Shown piece by piece: positions 1 to 8,560 of a stretch of 64,000 nt of DNA. The stretch is taken from assembly GCA_963995525.1 (NCBI GenBank), contig OZ023207.1, positions 36,807,792 to 36,871,791 of the forward strand, given 5' to 3'. The translations under genes and the position numbers were made by a program. The notes under the pieces were generated by a model. That model ran no database searches, was not told the DNA's origin, and saw only the letters and a program-made list of their open reading frames with translations. The stretch's first letter is position 1, and every line of letters begins with the position of its first letter. This DNA comes from Escarpia spicata (Eukaryota; Annelida; Polychaeta; Sabellida; Siboglinidae).

Positions 1-229
1 GCTTGATAGGATAGGAACGTATGATAGTGGCGTGGCACATGGCGTTCAGGGGAAAACGCGGCTACAGAAGCCTTTCGTTGATCCCTTTGGGAAGGTCCGG
101 AAGCTGCCGCATGAGAGAAGTTTTCACTGCTATGCCAACTCCGTGGATTATGGCCGTTACACAGAGGTGGTCCCGCTCTATCAGCCGCAGAAGCCGGGTT
201 TCAATGGCCCAGAAGGTTGGTACGACTGA
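1..229 (+). CDS. Possible 3'-terminal coding exon of an unidentified gene
   Basis: The frame is open from the window edge to a stop at 227-229 and gives about 75 residues ending in GPEGWYD. Composition is balanced and protein-like (RLQKPFVDPFGKVRKL, RYTEVVPLYQPQKPGF), unlike the low-complexity shadows nearby. I do not recognise the family. The basic, Pro/Tyr-rich short motifs resemble small ciliary or sperm microtubule-inner proteins in style only. The start of the exon would lie outside the window or at an unseen splice acceptor. It could also be a chance frame. Confidence 0.35.
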   Translation, partial: LDRIGTYDSGVAHGVQGKTRLQKPFVDPFGKVRKLPHERSFHCYANSVDYGRYTEVVPLYQPQKPGFNGPEGWYD

Positions 230-1906
230 AGACTTCCTTGACTGCAGTAAATGGCCATGACATCTTCCGTGCTCTGCCATGCTGTATGTAATACACAGTG
301 CACTCCTGCTCCGCCTTCTTCGCCGGTGAATCTAAACTTGATTTCCTCCGCCCAATCCGCCGCAAGTTCGCATGCTGGGTGAGCAGGTCCCTAACTCACC
401 GAGGGTTTGAGACCCGTTTGTTACCATCACCTGATTTTGCCTGACTGTCGAGGCAGTTTTCCTGGGTGTGGCCGCTACGCAATGCTACAGCTACTTGGAG
501 CCACAGGTGAGAGTTGGGTACCAGGTGGGAACCAAAGCGGACGAGCTACACCGAAGAGCACGACATGCTCCCCTGTCAGAGGTACTATCCCTCCCTGACA
601 CCACATACACCTCTGACACCCCATAGACAATTAATACAAGTAATATCGGCTTCACAGACGCACCGACTTTGACACATCATGTAATCCACTTGCCAGACAA
701 GAGATACAATTAACCGCAAGTGCTACTTAACCGCATTAGTCCAACGGCACTTCCAGATGTAATTGTTATTTTGTTTACAAATTCGTTTGTGCTGAATCAT
801 ATATAAAACGATATTGCTCTCAAGTCGAATACATTTAGCTGTCTTACAGCCGTACTACGGTGTATCAGAATGGGTCGAGGAAAGGCGAATGTGTTTTTGG
901 AAGACCATCGTTCAGACGGGACCACATTGACGATATGTTGCAAGACAACAGTGTGGTCTATGGAAGTTCCTCAACACCTCAACAATAAAATATTGAATAA
1001 GTATCGGTTTATATAACTATTTCATTGTAAATGCGGAGAAATTAAATTGTCACATAAGTATGTACGGTATTAGCCGTATGCATAGCCATGGTAATTAGCA
1101 TCACACGTTTTGATTTCGTAAACAAATTATATAATACGTAAATTATATAGGTATACATATATATATAAAACATTAAATACAGCGTATCATTCATATGGTT
1201 TTGCTTTAAAGTATTAAATCGTTAAAGCGATGAATCATACTTTACTTTCATAAGGTATACACTACACACAGCATATATTTAACTGGTTGTTAAAGTATTT
1301 ATGTATATTGCATAAACAGGTTAGCACACTCAACAAGACAACTATTCAACTCTGTACATTTATTGGTAGACATGTATGATATATTTCATATTTTCATAGT
1401 GATAATTCAACTTGTTATCGCGGAATATGCCCTAATACATTGTGCTATTTTCTTTGACATGATGCTAAACAGAAACAATTGAATCTTCCCTTTACATGTA
1501 TATTGTTTTAAGAGTGTACTGGAATATAGAAGATCATAACGAATTTATTTAATACTGAATCGCTACTCAGATTTATCACATACTCAAATATATTTAAAAT
1601 CTACTTCATTTACTTTTTTTTTTTTACTTCGTGTGTTACATAAATATCATTTTAGCATATCCAGTAGCCGTGAGCATGTGCAACATAGAAATTAGTGCTT
1701 ATTTAAACTTGAAAGTACCTGCTTTTATGTTGCAACCCTAGCGTAGTAAATTACTTGTCTGCGCCTTAAGCCAAGTCTTTGCAGAATGCGTTTTAACGTC
1801 TGCCCGCTGCACAACATTAAGTCGTTTATACACACATCTTGCATTAAGCCGGCTTGCTATTAAATAATTGTGCAGATTGAATGCATTATTTATTTACAAT
1901 AACGCT

Positions 1907-2060
1907 CTCTCCCCCTCTCTCCCTGTCCCTCTCTCTCCCTGTCTCCCTGTCTCCCTGTCTCCCTGTCTCCCTGTCTCCCTGTCTCCCTGTCTCCCTGTCT
2001 CCCTCTCTCCCTCTCTCCCTCTCTCCCTCTCTCCCTCTCTCCCTCTCTCCCTCTCTCCAT
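1907..2060. repeat. CTCTCTCC/CTGTCTCC microsatellite
   Basis: Near-perfect tandem units of CTCTCTCC and CTGTCTCC run for about 150 bp and fade into CCCT-rich sequence to about 2130. They create long Ser/Leu/Pro frames on one strand and Arg/Glu/Gly frames on the other that are not genes. Confidence 0.9.
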
Positions 2061-3110
2061 TCAACCCTCATTTCTTCCCTTCCTCCCTTCATCACTCCCT
2101 CCCTTCCTCCCTCCCACTCTCCCTCCCTTCCTACCAACTTGCCTTGGTGTGCGTGTGCATGTGTGTACATATGAATTGATTTGTAAACATACATTATTTA
2201 ATGCGTGCAATATGCATGGTTTGTTAATTAATGCGTTTGCAGCATACTCAACAACATACCGTCATTCTCTTTACAAAGAGCGAAAGGAAGTGCAAAAGTT
2301 ATTTAAACAATTGAGTAGTAGGGGCTTAAGCGAAAAATACAATTGAAAGAGTATCCTCTATCATCCTCGCAAGCCAAGTCGATGACAAGGTACACTACCC
2401 CTGGAAGATATCCTATGCAATGTATGGAAGTCAGTTGATTCAAACTAGTAATTAGCTTCGCCGTAACTGTACCACCCGTGAGAACAGTGCAGACACCCGC
2501 CCGAACCGCACCAGAATTCTAAGACGAAGCCAGTGACTTAATGGAATCACAACATTCTCACGAGAGGCTGAGCGGTATTGTGTATTCAAATAATTACTTC
2601 TACTTCCCCAACAATACACATCACATTAGCAAACTTATGTGGCTGAAATTAAAATGACCGGAATTTGTTGGCAATCGATATAATTGGTTTAGCTTATATT
2701 CCGAGTTTCGCAACGTGATCTGCCAGAGGGTACTGATACTGATGTAATCAGCACCGCCCCCTGGCGCGCCTGGATGCTATCCATGAACACATTATGGTTT
2801 TTACTCAGATTATTATATTATTACCATATTATATTTATATAAATAACACACCTGATGGATATTCCATTGTGGCTGAGTATCGCACAGAGTTCATCATTAG
2901 TGTATCCTGCCATGAAACATTGTCGTACTAAATTGTGAACTGAAATGGAACATATGTACACCTTTTGCGATATATGCACGCATCATGAAAAAATACAAGT
3001 TTGCTACATTTAGCTTAATTTGATCTGGCAATGATGCTACAACTGTATTTATAACAATACAACTGACACACATACATGCTATACTTGTAGGTTTATAATC
3101 ACTTACGCAC

Positions 3111-3115
3111 GCACG

Positions 3116-3146
<31 letters not shown>

Positions 3147-3147
3147 G
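3111..3147. repeat. (AC)n / CGCA microsatellite
   Basis: About 18 dinucleotide AC units preceded by three GCAC units. Confidence 0.9.
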
Positions 3148-3664
3148 GGAATATATTAAAACGTATGTTCCAGGGTTGACATTTACTGGGGGTACGCAAG
3201 ATAAGCAATTCATAGATTGACTGCCTTCACAGTACTCCCTTATCAGGGAACCGACTGACACATACAAGGTATTCATACTGTTTGACAATCGTTGGAACAA
3301 ATTCACTATATGCTGTTCGAAAAAATATGTCTGGTTTCACTAGTGGCACCTATTTCAAAATGATAATTGTACCCACAGTTGCCTACACACAACTATGACC
3401 AGACAGTCTCAATAATATATAAATAAATAAATATATATATGTGGACGCAAAGGAACGGCATTTGCAATAAGCTAAAGTTGAAAAATACACCTTCAAGTTG
3501 TTGTCTCTTCCCATGTATACAACATATGTTTTATATTTTCTACCAAGGGTATCCAGACGGAAACAATTTAACAAATACAATTTGAGCGGTAGAAGAGGTA
3601 CATATATGTCATGTTATAAAATAGTTTTGCCCCAGACTTTTGTTACAACATTTAGAAGTACGAA

Positions 3665-3670
3665 CACAAC
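3665..3670. repeat. Target site duplication, left (CACAAC)
   Basis: CACAAC directly abuts the outer end of the left inverted repeat and is repeated exactly at 16349-16354 after the right one. Six base pairs is the length made by Polinton/Maverick integrases. Confidence 0.93.
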
Positions 3671-3917
3671 AGTAGTAAGGGAGGCTGCGCTGGCCCGAGA
3701 CATGGTGCAAGATCAAAGGAGATCAAAGGCACCGCGGGTCAAAAAGATCAACACAGGTCAAGAAATTTGACCCGCACCAACGAAAAATCTACTTAAAAAA
3801 AATGAAATATCTTAATTGGGTTTGACAGCTTACTTATAAAAAACGTTATGATTGATGAGTTGCGTTAAGTAGGTGGCGAGACAGTGCCATTTCACTGCTG
3901 CCCCCTAGCGGCTATGC
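3671..3917 (+). repeat. Left terminal inverted repeat
   Basis: 247 bp starting AGTAGTAAGGGAGGCTGCGC, matching the reverse complement of 16102-16348 with about 6 mismatches by eye (about 97-98%) and no indels. Homology stops sharply at GGCTATGC. Inner sequence repeats short CCCCTAGCGG/CCCCTGGCG motifs. Confidence 0.95.
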
Positions 3918-3961
3918 ACTCCGTAGCGGTTATGTGATAAGTGGTAGCGCCCCCTGGCGTT

Positions 3962-4006
3962 CTATATATAGCCTCCCTGGCGTCTATACACCTCAGTCTA
4001 TATATA
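3962..4006 (+). promoter_or_regulatory. Paired TATA boxes upstream of the NADAR gene
   Basis: Two CTATATATAG boxes at about 3962-3971 and 3998-4007. The second ends 37 nt before the ATG at 4044, so a start about 25-30 nt downstream would leave a very short leader. This matches TATA-ATG spacing at other genes of these elements (minus strand at 11979 and 40905). Confidence 0.6.
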
Positions 4007-4043
4007 GGATATTTACGAGGTCTGGTAGTCATTAGTCGACAGT

Positions 4044-4502
4044 ATGATGGAGTCTCCTATACAGTTCGGCGGTTCGGCATCGTACCTATCGAATTTCTAT
4101 TCTTGTCGAGTCAAGGCGTACGGTCTAAGTTTCAAATCCGTCGAGCACGCTTACCAGTTTAGAAAAGCAATGTTTAATGAAGACGAGAAAAGCGCGGTGT
4201 ACATCAAAGAGGCGCGGACGTCCTATATAGCGAAACGTCGAAGTTACAGAATCGTGAAGAAGAGAACGAGCGCCGAATGGAACGGAGTTAGGGTTGGGTG
4301 CATCAAGTCGCTGCTGATGAGTAAATTCAGAGGTTCAAAAAGGTTGAACGGCCTCCTATTGGCTACCGGGAAAGTCGAATTGGTGGAGTGCGTGCCGTCG
4401 CCCGAAGGCTTCTGGGGTATCGGTAAAGACGGTAAAGTAGGTCAAAATATGCTTGGTAAATTATTGGTGGAGGTGCGCGATGCGTATAGAATAAACGAAT
4501 AA
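4044..4502 (+). CDS. NADAR-domain protein (YbiA-like N-glycosidase / ADP-ribose hydrolase fold)
   Basis: 152 aa, essentially one NADAR domain. Visible landmarks are YLSNFY (residues 14-19), the conserved FKSVEHAYQFRKA with Glu34-His35, a central W79, LLLATGKVELVE (104-115) and the C-terminal GFWGIG (122-127) followed by a Gly/Leu/Val-rich end. Known NADAR proteins cleave N-glycosidic bonds in riboflavin intermediates or remove ADP-ribose from nucleic acid, and some neutralise DNA-ADP-ribosylating toxins. Which of these applies here is unknown. It is the first gene inside the left end, with its own TATA boxes, and an ATG at 4047 is an alternative start. NADAR is not among the Polinton core genes. 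A second copy lies in the relic at 40219-40857, so it is not a one-off capture. The reading frame is intact. Confidence 0.85.
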   Translation: MMESPIQFGGSASYLSNFYSCRVKAYGLSFKSVEHAYQFRKAMFNEDEKSAVYIKEARTSYIAKRRSYRIVKKRTSAEWNGVRVGCIKSLLMSKFRGSKRLNGLLLATGKVELVECVPSPEGFWGIGKDGKVGQNMLGKLLVEVRDAYRINE

Positions 4503-4539
4503 TAAGTCATCGTTCGTTTCGTACACGCCAGTCGTCGAT

Positions 4540-5163
4540 ATGAGCGGGACGTGGAAGCACCCTTTTACGTGTATAGTAGCCGGCCCTACGGGGTGTGGTA
4601 AGACTACTTTCGTTACTCGCCTGCTACAGTTTGTTTGTTCTATGATCGAACCGCCCCCGGAGAAGTTTCTATGGTGTTATGGCCAATGGCAAAACGCCTA
4701 CACCTCTATGTCAGCCGATATAGAATTCGTAGACGGTTTACCGGATCCGAAGCTTCTAGACGGAAAAAAGAGGACCCTTCTAGTACTCGATGACCTTATG
4801 GAGGAAACCAATAGTCAGGTCACGACCTTGTTCACTAAAAAAAGCCATCATTGCAACGCGTCCGTCGTACAGCTTGTGCAGAATATGTTTCCGAAAGGGA
4901 AAGAAAACCGCACAATCAGCTTTAATGCGCAATATATGGTGTTATTCAAGAGCCCACGCGACGCCGTCCAAGTAGGTCACCTGGCGAAGCAGATGTATCC
5001 GGGTCGAGTTAAATTTATGATGGAAGCCTTCAAAGATGCCACGTCAGCACCTTACGGGTATCTGCTAGTAGATCTAAAACAGGAAACAGCTGAAAATATG
5101 CGCTTGCGCAATTGTATCTTTCCCGATGATAGTCTTCAGTACGTCTACCTGACGAGATCATAA
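4540..5163 (+). CDS. Packaging ATPase (poxvirus A32 / FtsK-HerA-like)
   Basis: 207 aa. Walker A GPTGCGKT is at residues 15-22 and Walker B LLVLDD at 80-85, followed by an intact P-loop core (TLFTKKSHHCN, VQLVQNMFPKGKENRTIS) and a conserved tail. The A32-like ATPases of Polintons and related DNA viruses drive genome packaging into the capsid. The start is the first ATG, 37 nt after the NADAR stop, and length and order fit the family, so this gene appears undamaged. It is one of the most conserved proteins of these elements in invertebrate genomes. It would act with the capsid and penton proteins, which are largely missing here. Confidence 0.9.
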   Translation: MSGTWKHPFTCIVAGPTGCGKTTFVTRLLQFVCSMIEPPPEKFLWCYGQWQNAYTSMSADIEFVDGLPDPKLLDGKKRTLLVLDDLMEETNSQVTTLFTKKSHHCNASVVQLVQNMFPKGKENRTISFNAQYMVLFKSPRDAVQVGHLAKQMYPGRVKFMMEAFKDATSAPYGYLLVDLKQETAENMRLRNCIFPDDSLQYVYLTRS

Positions 5164-5199
5164 AAGAGGTGAGCGTCACGAAGGGCCTCATTCGTCAGG

Positions 5200-5547
5200 A
5201 TGACGCTGAAGCGTATCAAGAAGCACGTTCTCATGCTGGAGCTCTTGAATAAACATAAACATCCTAAGGTGAGCAAGGCTATCATCGGAAACGCGGACTC
5301 TAACTTCATTTGTAGCCTGTGTGGCTGCGCGTACAACCTATTGAAAGGGAATGTGCAATTGACGGTGGCGCAGAAAAAAACACTGATAAAATACAAGAAA
5401 CATCTGCGAAGTTTAGTGAACAAAAAAGTGGGTCTTAAGAAGAAGCGGCAAATCTTGCAAACGGGCTCGGGCGCCTTTCTGGCGGCGCTGCTAGCGCCGT
5501 TGGCGAGCACCTTCCTGCTGCCGCTGCTCAGACAGTTGATCGGCTGA
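5200..5547 (+). CDS. pX-like basic core / membrane-active virion protein (putative)
   Basis: 115 aa. The N-terminal half is helical and basic with a CSLCGCAYNLLKGNV segment (Cys pair near residue 44). The middle is Lys-rich (LKKKRQILQTG), and the last 25 residues are hydrophobic (AFLAALLAPLASTFLLPLL). The basic stretch followed by a Gly/Ala/Leu tail resembles adenovirus pX-type core proteins, which has been noted for related adinto-/Polinton viruses. That assignment is inferred from pattern and context. It lies 36 nt after the ATPase, and its stop codon overlaps the next start (TGATG at 5545-5549), suggesting reinitiation or tightly coupled translation. The frame is intact. Confidence 0.7.
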   Translation: MTLKRIKKHVLMLELLNKHKHPKVSKAIIGNADSNFICSLCGCAYNLLKGNVQLTVAQKKTLIKYKKHLRSLVNKKVGLKKKRQILQTGSGAFLAALLAPLASTFLLPLLRQLIG

Positions 5548-6272
5548 TGCAGTACGCCAAGAAGATGGCGTTGGTAGACCCGCGGTTGGTGGAGAGCCTC
5601 CTGCCGTTGATCGACCAGCCGCCGAGCACGATCCGTTCGCGTGCGATGAGCAGCCTGGACAGCGACATGAAGGACGTGCTAGACCGATCGGAGTTATCCG
5701 ACCGAGAGAAGGTGCAGTCGTACAATCGACTGTTGAGTCGCTACAACTCGATCGAGACGATTCGTGCGGCGCAGCCGGTACGCGTGTCCGTGGTGCCGAC
5801 CGAGGGCGGCCAGGTACCGCCTCCTCAGCCGACGGGCGGCCAGGCGCCGCTGCAGGGTATAGAGCGCGAGATCGTGGAAAGCGTCCCGAAAACGCTGAGA
5901 GGGAAAGCCCTCCTCCTGATCGAAAAAATGAAGACCGACCCGTTGTGTCGATGGAACGATCGCGGCGAGTTCGTGTACGCCGGTCGGCCTATCGCGGGGA
6001 GTAACATGGTCGACCTCGTGAACGATCTTATGCGGGCGAGGAAGAAGGGGTTGCCGCCGGTCCCCTGGGAAGCGTTCGGGGATGGTATGAGACGACTGAA
6101 CGTGCCCATGAAACTCGTCTGTAACGCCCGGCATCGAACGTATATACAGGAGCAGCAGCAGTCGAAACGACCGAAGGAGGGGGAGGAGGAGAAGACCCCC
6201 GGTAGGGGCCGGTATCATCGTCGTCGACATACCTGGGACCTACCGCCCAAATGGGAGGAGGATACGTATTAA
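5547..6272 (+). CDS. Conserved Polinton-lineage protein of unknown function (241 aa)
   Basis: I recognise it as a family widespread in invertebrate Polinton-like elements but know no function. It has an N-terminal AKKMALVDPRLVESL motif, a helical segment ending REKVQSYNRLLSRY, a Pro/Gly/Gln linker (about residues 85-105), then a conserved C-terminal domain (SVPKTLRGKALLLIEKMK, WNDRGEFVYAGRPI, SNMVDLVNDLMRARKKG) and a charged Arg/Lys/Glu tail. The start codon overlaps the upstream stop. The same two blocks occur in the relic at 37687-38756, where they follow a C2H2 finger. Position among virion genes suggests a structural or scaffold role, which is inference. Confidence 0.75.
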   Translation: MQYAKKMALVDPRLVESLLPLIDQPPSTIRSRAMSSLDSDMKDVLDRSELSDREKVQSYNRLLSRYNSIETIRAAQPVRVSVVPTEGGQVPPPQPTGGQAPLQGIEREIVESVPKTLRGKALLLIEKMKTDPLCRWNDRGEFVYAGRPIAGSNMVDLVNDLMRARKKGLPPVPWEAFGDGMRRLNVPMKLVCNARHRTYIQEQQQSKRPKEGEEEKTPGRGRYHRRRHTWDLPPKWEEDTY

Positions 6273-6306
6273 AGAGCTTGAAACGTCGAAGTCCGAAACA
6301 TTCACA

Positions 6307-6480
6307 ATGTACCTACGAAGGACGGTAGTCGGCGTCGTCCTCATCGTCGGTGCGGCGGCCTTGGTGTATATATTATTCGTCGTAAACCGAGCGTCGTCGT
6401 CGTCGTGGTCATGGTGTCCCGGCGGCCTCGTGGTACGCAACGAAAGCGGCGTACTCGACAACGAGACGACACCCGCCTGA
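6307..6480 (+). CDS. Small single-pass membrane protein (57 aa)
   Basis: The ATG at 6307 opens a 57-codon frame ending TGA at 6478-6480. After MYLRRT comes a long hydrophobic helix (VVGVVLIVGAAALVYILFVV, residues 7-26), a short Ser-rich spacer, WSWCPGG, and two possible N-glycosylation sites (NES, NET). It starts 34 nt after the previous gene and overlaps the integrase frame by 70 nt. I know no homologue. Small membrane proteins are common in these elements, but a CGTCGT-rich low-complexity tract also lies here, so an artefact is possible. Confidence 0.45.
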   Translation: MYLRRTVVGVVLIVGAAALVYILFVVNRASSSSWSWCPGGLVVRNESGVLDNETTPA

Positions 6481-7058
6481 AGCGCGCCTATTTCAACCCG
6501 AAGCAGGCGGGCAGTTACGGCGGTGTCGACGCCTTGCATCGGGCGGTGGCGTCGGCGGTAGGCAAACCGATCGACTTTGTGCGGTCGTACAACAACACCT
6601 ATCACCGAAGCATCGGTAGGACGCCGGCGAGCGTCAACGCCGCGAACCAGGAGAGCGTGTGGCAACGGTTGTACGGCGGCCGAGGTCGAGGAGGCAGTAA
6701 GCCGAACCTACGAGAGGGAGACCGCGTACGCGTCAGTAAGGCGAAGGCGACTTTCAAGAAAGGGTACATGGCTAACTGGAGCGAGGATCTCTTCACCGTC
6801 GTAGAAACGCACCCGTCCGACCCGCCCGTTTACCGCCTGAAAGACGACGCCGGGAAGGTGCTCGACGGCGCCTTCTACGAGCCGGAGCTGCAACGAGTAG
6901 TCGTTCCGAAGGATAAACTGTATCGTGTGGAGGCCGTTCTACAACGGCGTCGTCGTCGTCGGGGTGCTGAGGTGGAGGTGCTCGTTAAATGGAGCGGCTA
7001 TCCGGCCTCCTTCAACAGCTGGATCGCTGCCAAGGCCCTCGTGGACTATAAAGGGTAG
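6411..7058 (+). pseudogene. Chromodomain integrase lacking its DDE catalytic core
   Basis: 215 aa in one open frame from the ATG at 6411. The N-terminal part carries YFNPKQAGSYGGVDALHR, typical of the start of Polinton integrases (the family including worm F54H12.3). It then jumps directly to FVRSYNNTYHRSIGRTPASV, which in the family lies after the RNase-H-like core. About 190-200 residues with the DDE triad are therefore absent, joined in frame near 6565-6575. The C-terminal DNA-binding domain (VRVSKAKATFKKGYMANWSE) and a chromodomain (YRVEAVLQ...VLVKWSGYPASFNSW) are intact. Full-length proteins insert the element with a 6-bp duplication. This product could still bind chromatin or DNA but not catalyse. 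Confidence 0.88.
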
Positions 7059-7186
7059 GGTACCGTAACGTCGGCCGGCAGTCGTTATGTGGACACGACG
7101 CTCGATGTGCTGGCGCTTACTACGTGACGTTGCCGTCGACGACTACCCTACAGCGTGCAGCATTAACCGACTGCAGTGGTGCTACT

Positions 7187-7795
7187 ATGCCCGACGCGAT
7201 TACGGGTGTCCAAGCCGACGACTCCGCCTCAAACGACTGCGAGCGCGGCAAGCCCGCAGACTACGTCGACGCTACCGATTCTACGACCCACTCCGACCGC
7301 GAACACGTTCCATGGCAGTTCTGCGGGAACGAATTTCCTAAAGCCGAGATCATCTTCCTGTGTCAGTTCGTCGTCCTGTACACGGTTATCGTCGTCAGTA
7401 TATACAATCTAACGCAGGGCCAGGGCGGCTCCAACCTGTGGACGGCCCTGTTGAGCAGCTGTCTCGGTTACCTACTCTCGAGTCCATCTATGAGGCGGAG
7501 GGGGGATGGCGGCGACAAACTTTTACCTGACCCTACCGAGCAACGCGTCTATGAAGGTGCACCCCAAAAACACGTTGACTCACTACACTACGAAGCTGCC
7601 GCAACGCATCGACCTATCGGGGGAGTGGGAATGCGGTCTGGTGACGCTACAGTATCCGCATACGTGGTACAACGTGAGAGAGAAGGACGCGTACTTCTAC
7701 CTGTCTTGTGCGACGGGCGATTACGGAACTTACCGCCTCGCCGACGGCACTTTGATTTACCGGCAAGGCAACATCCCGCACGGCTTTTACAATAG
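7187..7795 (+). CDS. Two-segment membrane protein of the Polinton lineage
   Basis: The ATG at 7187 is preferred over an upstream GTG. After a polar, acidic N-terminus comes the conserved block VPWQFCGNEFPKAEIIFLC, a hydrophobic helix (QFVVLYTVIVVSIYNL), a Gly-rich loop and a second hydrophobic segment (NLWTALLSSCLGYLLSS) ending near 7490. I recognise this small membrane protein as a regular companion of the ATPase and penton-like genes. Function is unknown. The frame stays open to 7795 and overlaps the next gene by 290 nt. The extra 97 residues look like a shadow of that gene, so the original stop near 7500 may have been lost. Confidence 0.65.
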   Translation: MPDAITGVQADDSASNDCERGKPADYVDATDSTTHSDREHVPWQFCGNEFPKAEIIFLCQFVVLYTVIVVSIYNLTQGQGGSNLWTALLSSCLGYLLSSPSMRRRGDGGDKLLPDPTEQRVYEGAPQKHVDSLHYEAAATHRPIGGVGMRSGDATVSAYVVQREREGRVLLPVLCDGRLRNLPPRRRHFDLPARQHPARLLQ

Positions 7796-8357
7796 CGCTT
7801 ACGAGTTGATGCATAAAATCAACGAGGCGCTGATGAAACTGAACACCGACGCCGTCAAGGCCCGACTGGAGTATTGCCCCTTCTTCAACCGGATGACGTT
7901 GCGCCTATCACTGGGTGTCGAATTTAATATACCCCACTGGAGCCGTCTGAAGACCGTACTGGGCTTCGACTCGGGCGTCATCACGAGCCCTCCTCGCTTG
8001 GAGGACGGCGTCAATGACGATACCACCCCCGTCGCGTATACCTACGAGCACAAGGGTCGGTGTACGGTGGACATGAACGGGGGAGTCGACACCCTGTACG
8101 TGTATACGGACCTCGTGGAACCGCGCGTCGTCGGTGATGTATTCGCCCCGCTCCTTCGATCCATACCCGCCTACGGGATGAACGGGGGCATTATTTCGGA
8201 GGTCTTCGACCGCGTCCAATACATGCCGCTCCTGCGGCGACAATTCGACTCGGTCGAGATAGATAAAAGAGACGACATCGGTCAACCGATACCATTCGAG
8301 CAGGGGAAACTCGTGGCGACGCTTCACATCAGACGCTGTAAATCTAAACTGTTTTGA
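7506..8357 (+). CDS. Penton-like / minor capsid protein (putative)
   Basis: 283 aa, intact. It opens with NFYLTLPSNASMKVHPKNTL, followed by LSGEWECGLVTLQYPHTWYN, a central hydrophilic domain, and a conserved C-terminal third (VEPRVVGDVFAPLLR, then FDSVEIDKRDDIGQPIPF and a final basic CKSKLF). This family is present in nearly every invertebrate element with the A32-like ATPase. The beta-rich pattern and position match the single-jelly-roll minor capsid (penton) protein, but that is inferred rather than proven by motif. The start is the first ATG, inside the overlap with the membrane-protein frame. Other structural genes expected next are missing because of the junction at about 8504. Confidence 0.7.
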   Translation: MAATNFYLTLPSNASMKVHPKNTLTHYTTKLPQRIDLSGEWECGLVTLQYPHTWYNVREKDAYFYLSCATGDYGTYRLADGTLIYRQGNIPHGFYNSAYELMHKINEALMKLNTDAVKARLEYCPFFNRMTLRLSLGVEFNIPHWSRLKTVLGFDSGVITSPPRLEDGVNDDTTPVAYTYEHKGRCTVDMNGGVDTLYVYTDLVEPRVVGDVFAPLLRSIPAYGMNGGIISEVFDRVQYMPLLRRQFDSVEIDKRDDIGQPIPFEQGKLVATLHIRRCKSKLF

Positions 8358-8374
8358 GGCGGAGGAGGAGAAAA

Positions 8375-8560
8375 ATGACGAGAACCGCCGGCCGCAACGT
8401 GCACGAGGACTACTACGTTCGACAGGTCGGTGGTTATCTACCGGTCTTCGTCGGCGGCCAGGGGCAGCGGGGACACCGCTTGGGTAATCTGTTCGGGAGC
8501 CTAATCGTGCAGTATTTCGTGTCCCTGTGGAGATCGACGCGCGTGATAGTCTTCCCGTAG
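8375..8560 (+). pseudogene. Truncated Gly-rich virion protein (5' end only)
   Basis: The ATG at 8375 begins a frame with DYYVRQVGGYLPVFVGGQGQ and RGHRLGNLFGSLI, the N-terminal signature of a small Gly-rich basic protein that normally follows the penton-like gene in this lineage. After about residue 43 (near 8504) the frame runs through antisense PolB sequence and stops at 8558-8560. The last 18 residues are therefore not original. It marks the left side of a large internal deletion. Confidence 0.65.

Larger units (their letters stand above)
230..3664. other. AT-rich non-coding stretch
   Basis: No supportable gene. It holds AATAAA-type signals near 985 that could serve the upstream exon, long AT-rich tracts, a CT-rich microsatellite (1907-2060) and an AC microsatellite (3111-3147). 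The open frames across 1868-2194 are produced by the CT repeat. The stretch ends at the target duplication of the large element. Confidence 0.6.

Noticed and set aside
1868..2194. Open frames of about 100 aa on both strands
   Set aside because: Entirely generated by the CTCTCTCC/CTGTCTCC microsatellite.
5694..6230. 178-aa minus-strand frame
   Set aside because: Antisense shadow of the conserved 241-aa gene.
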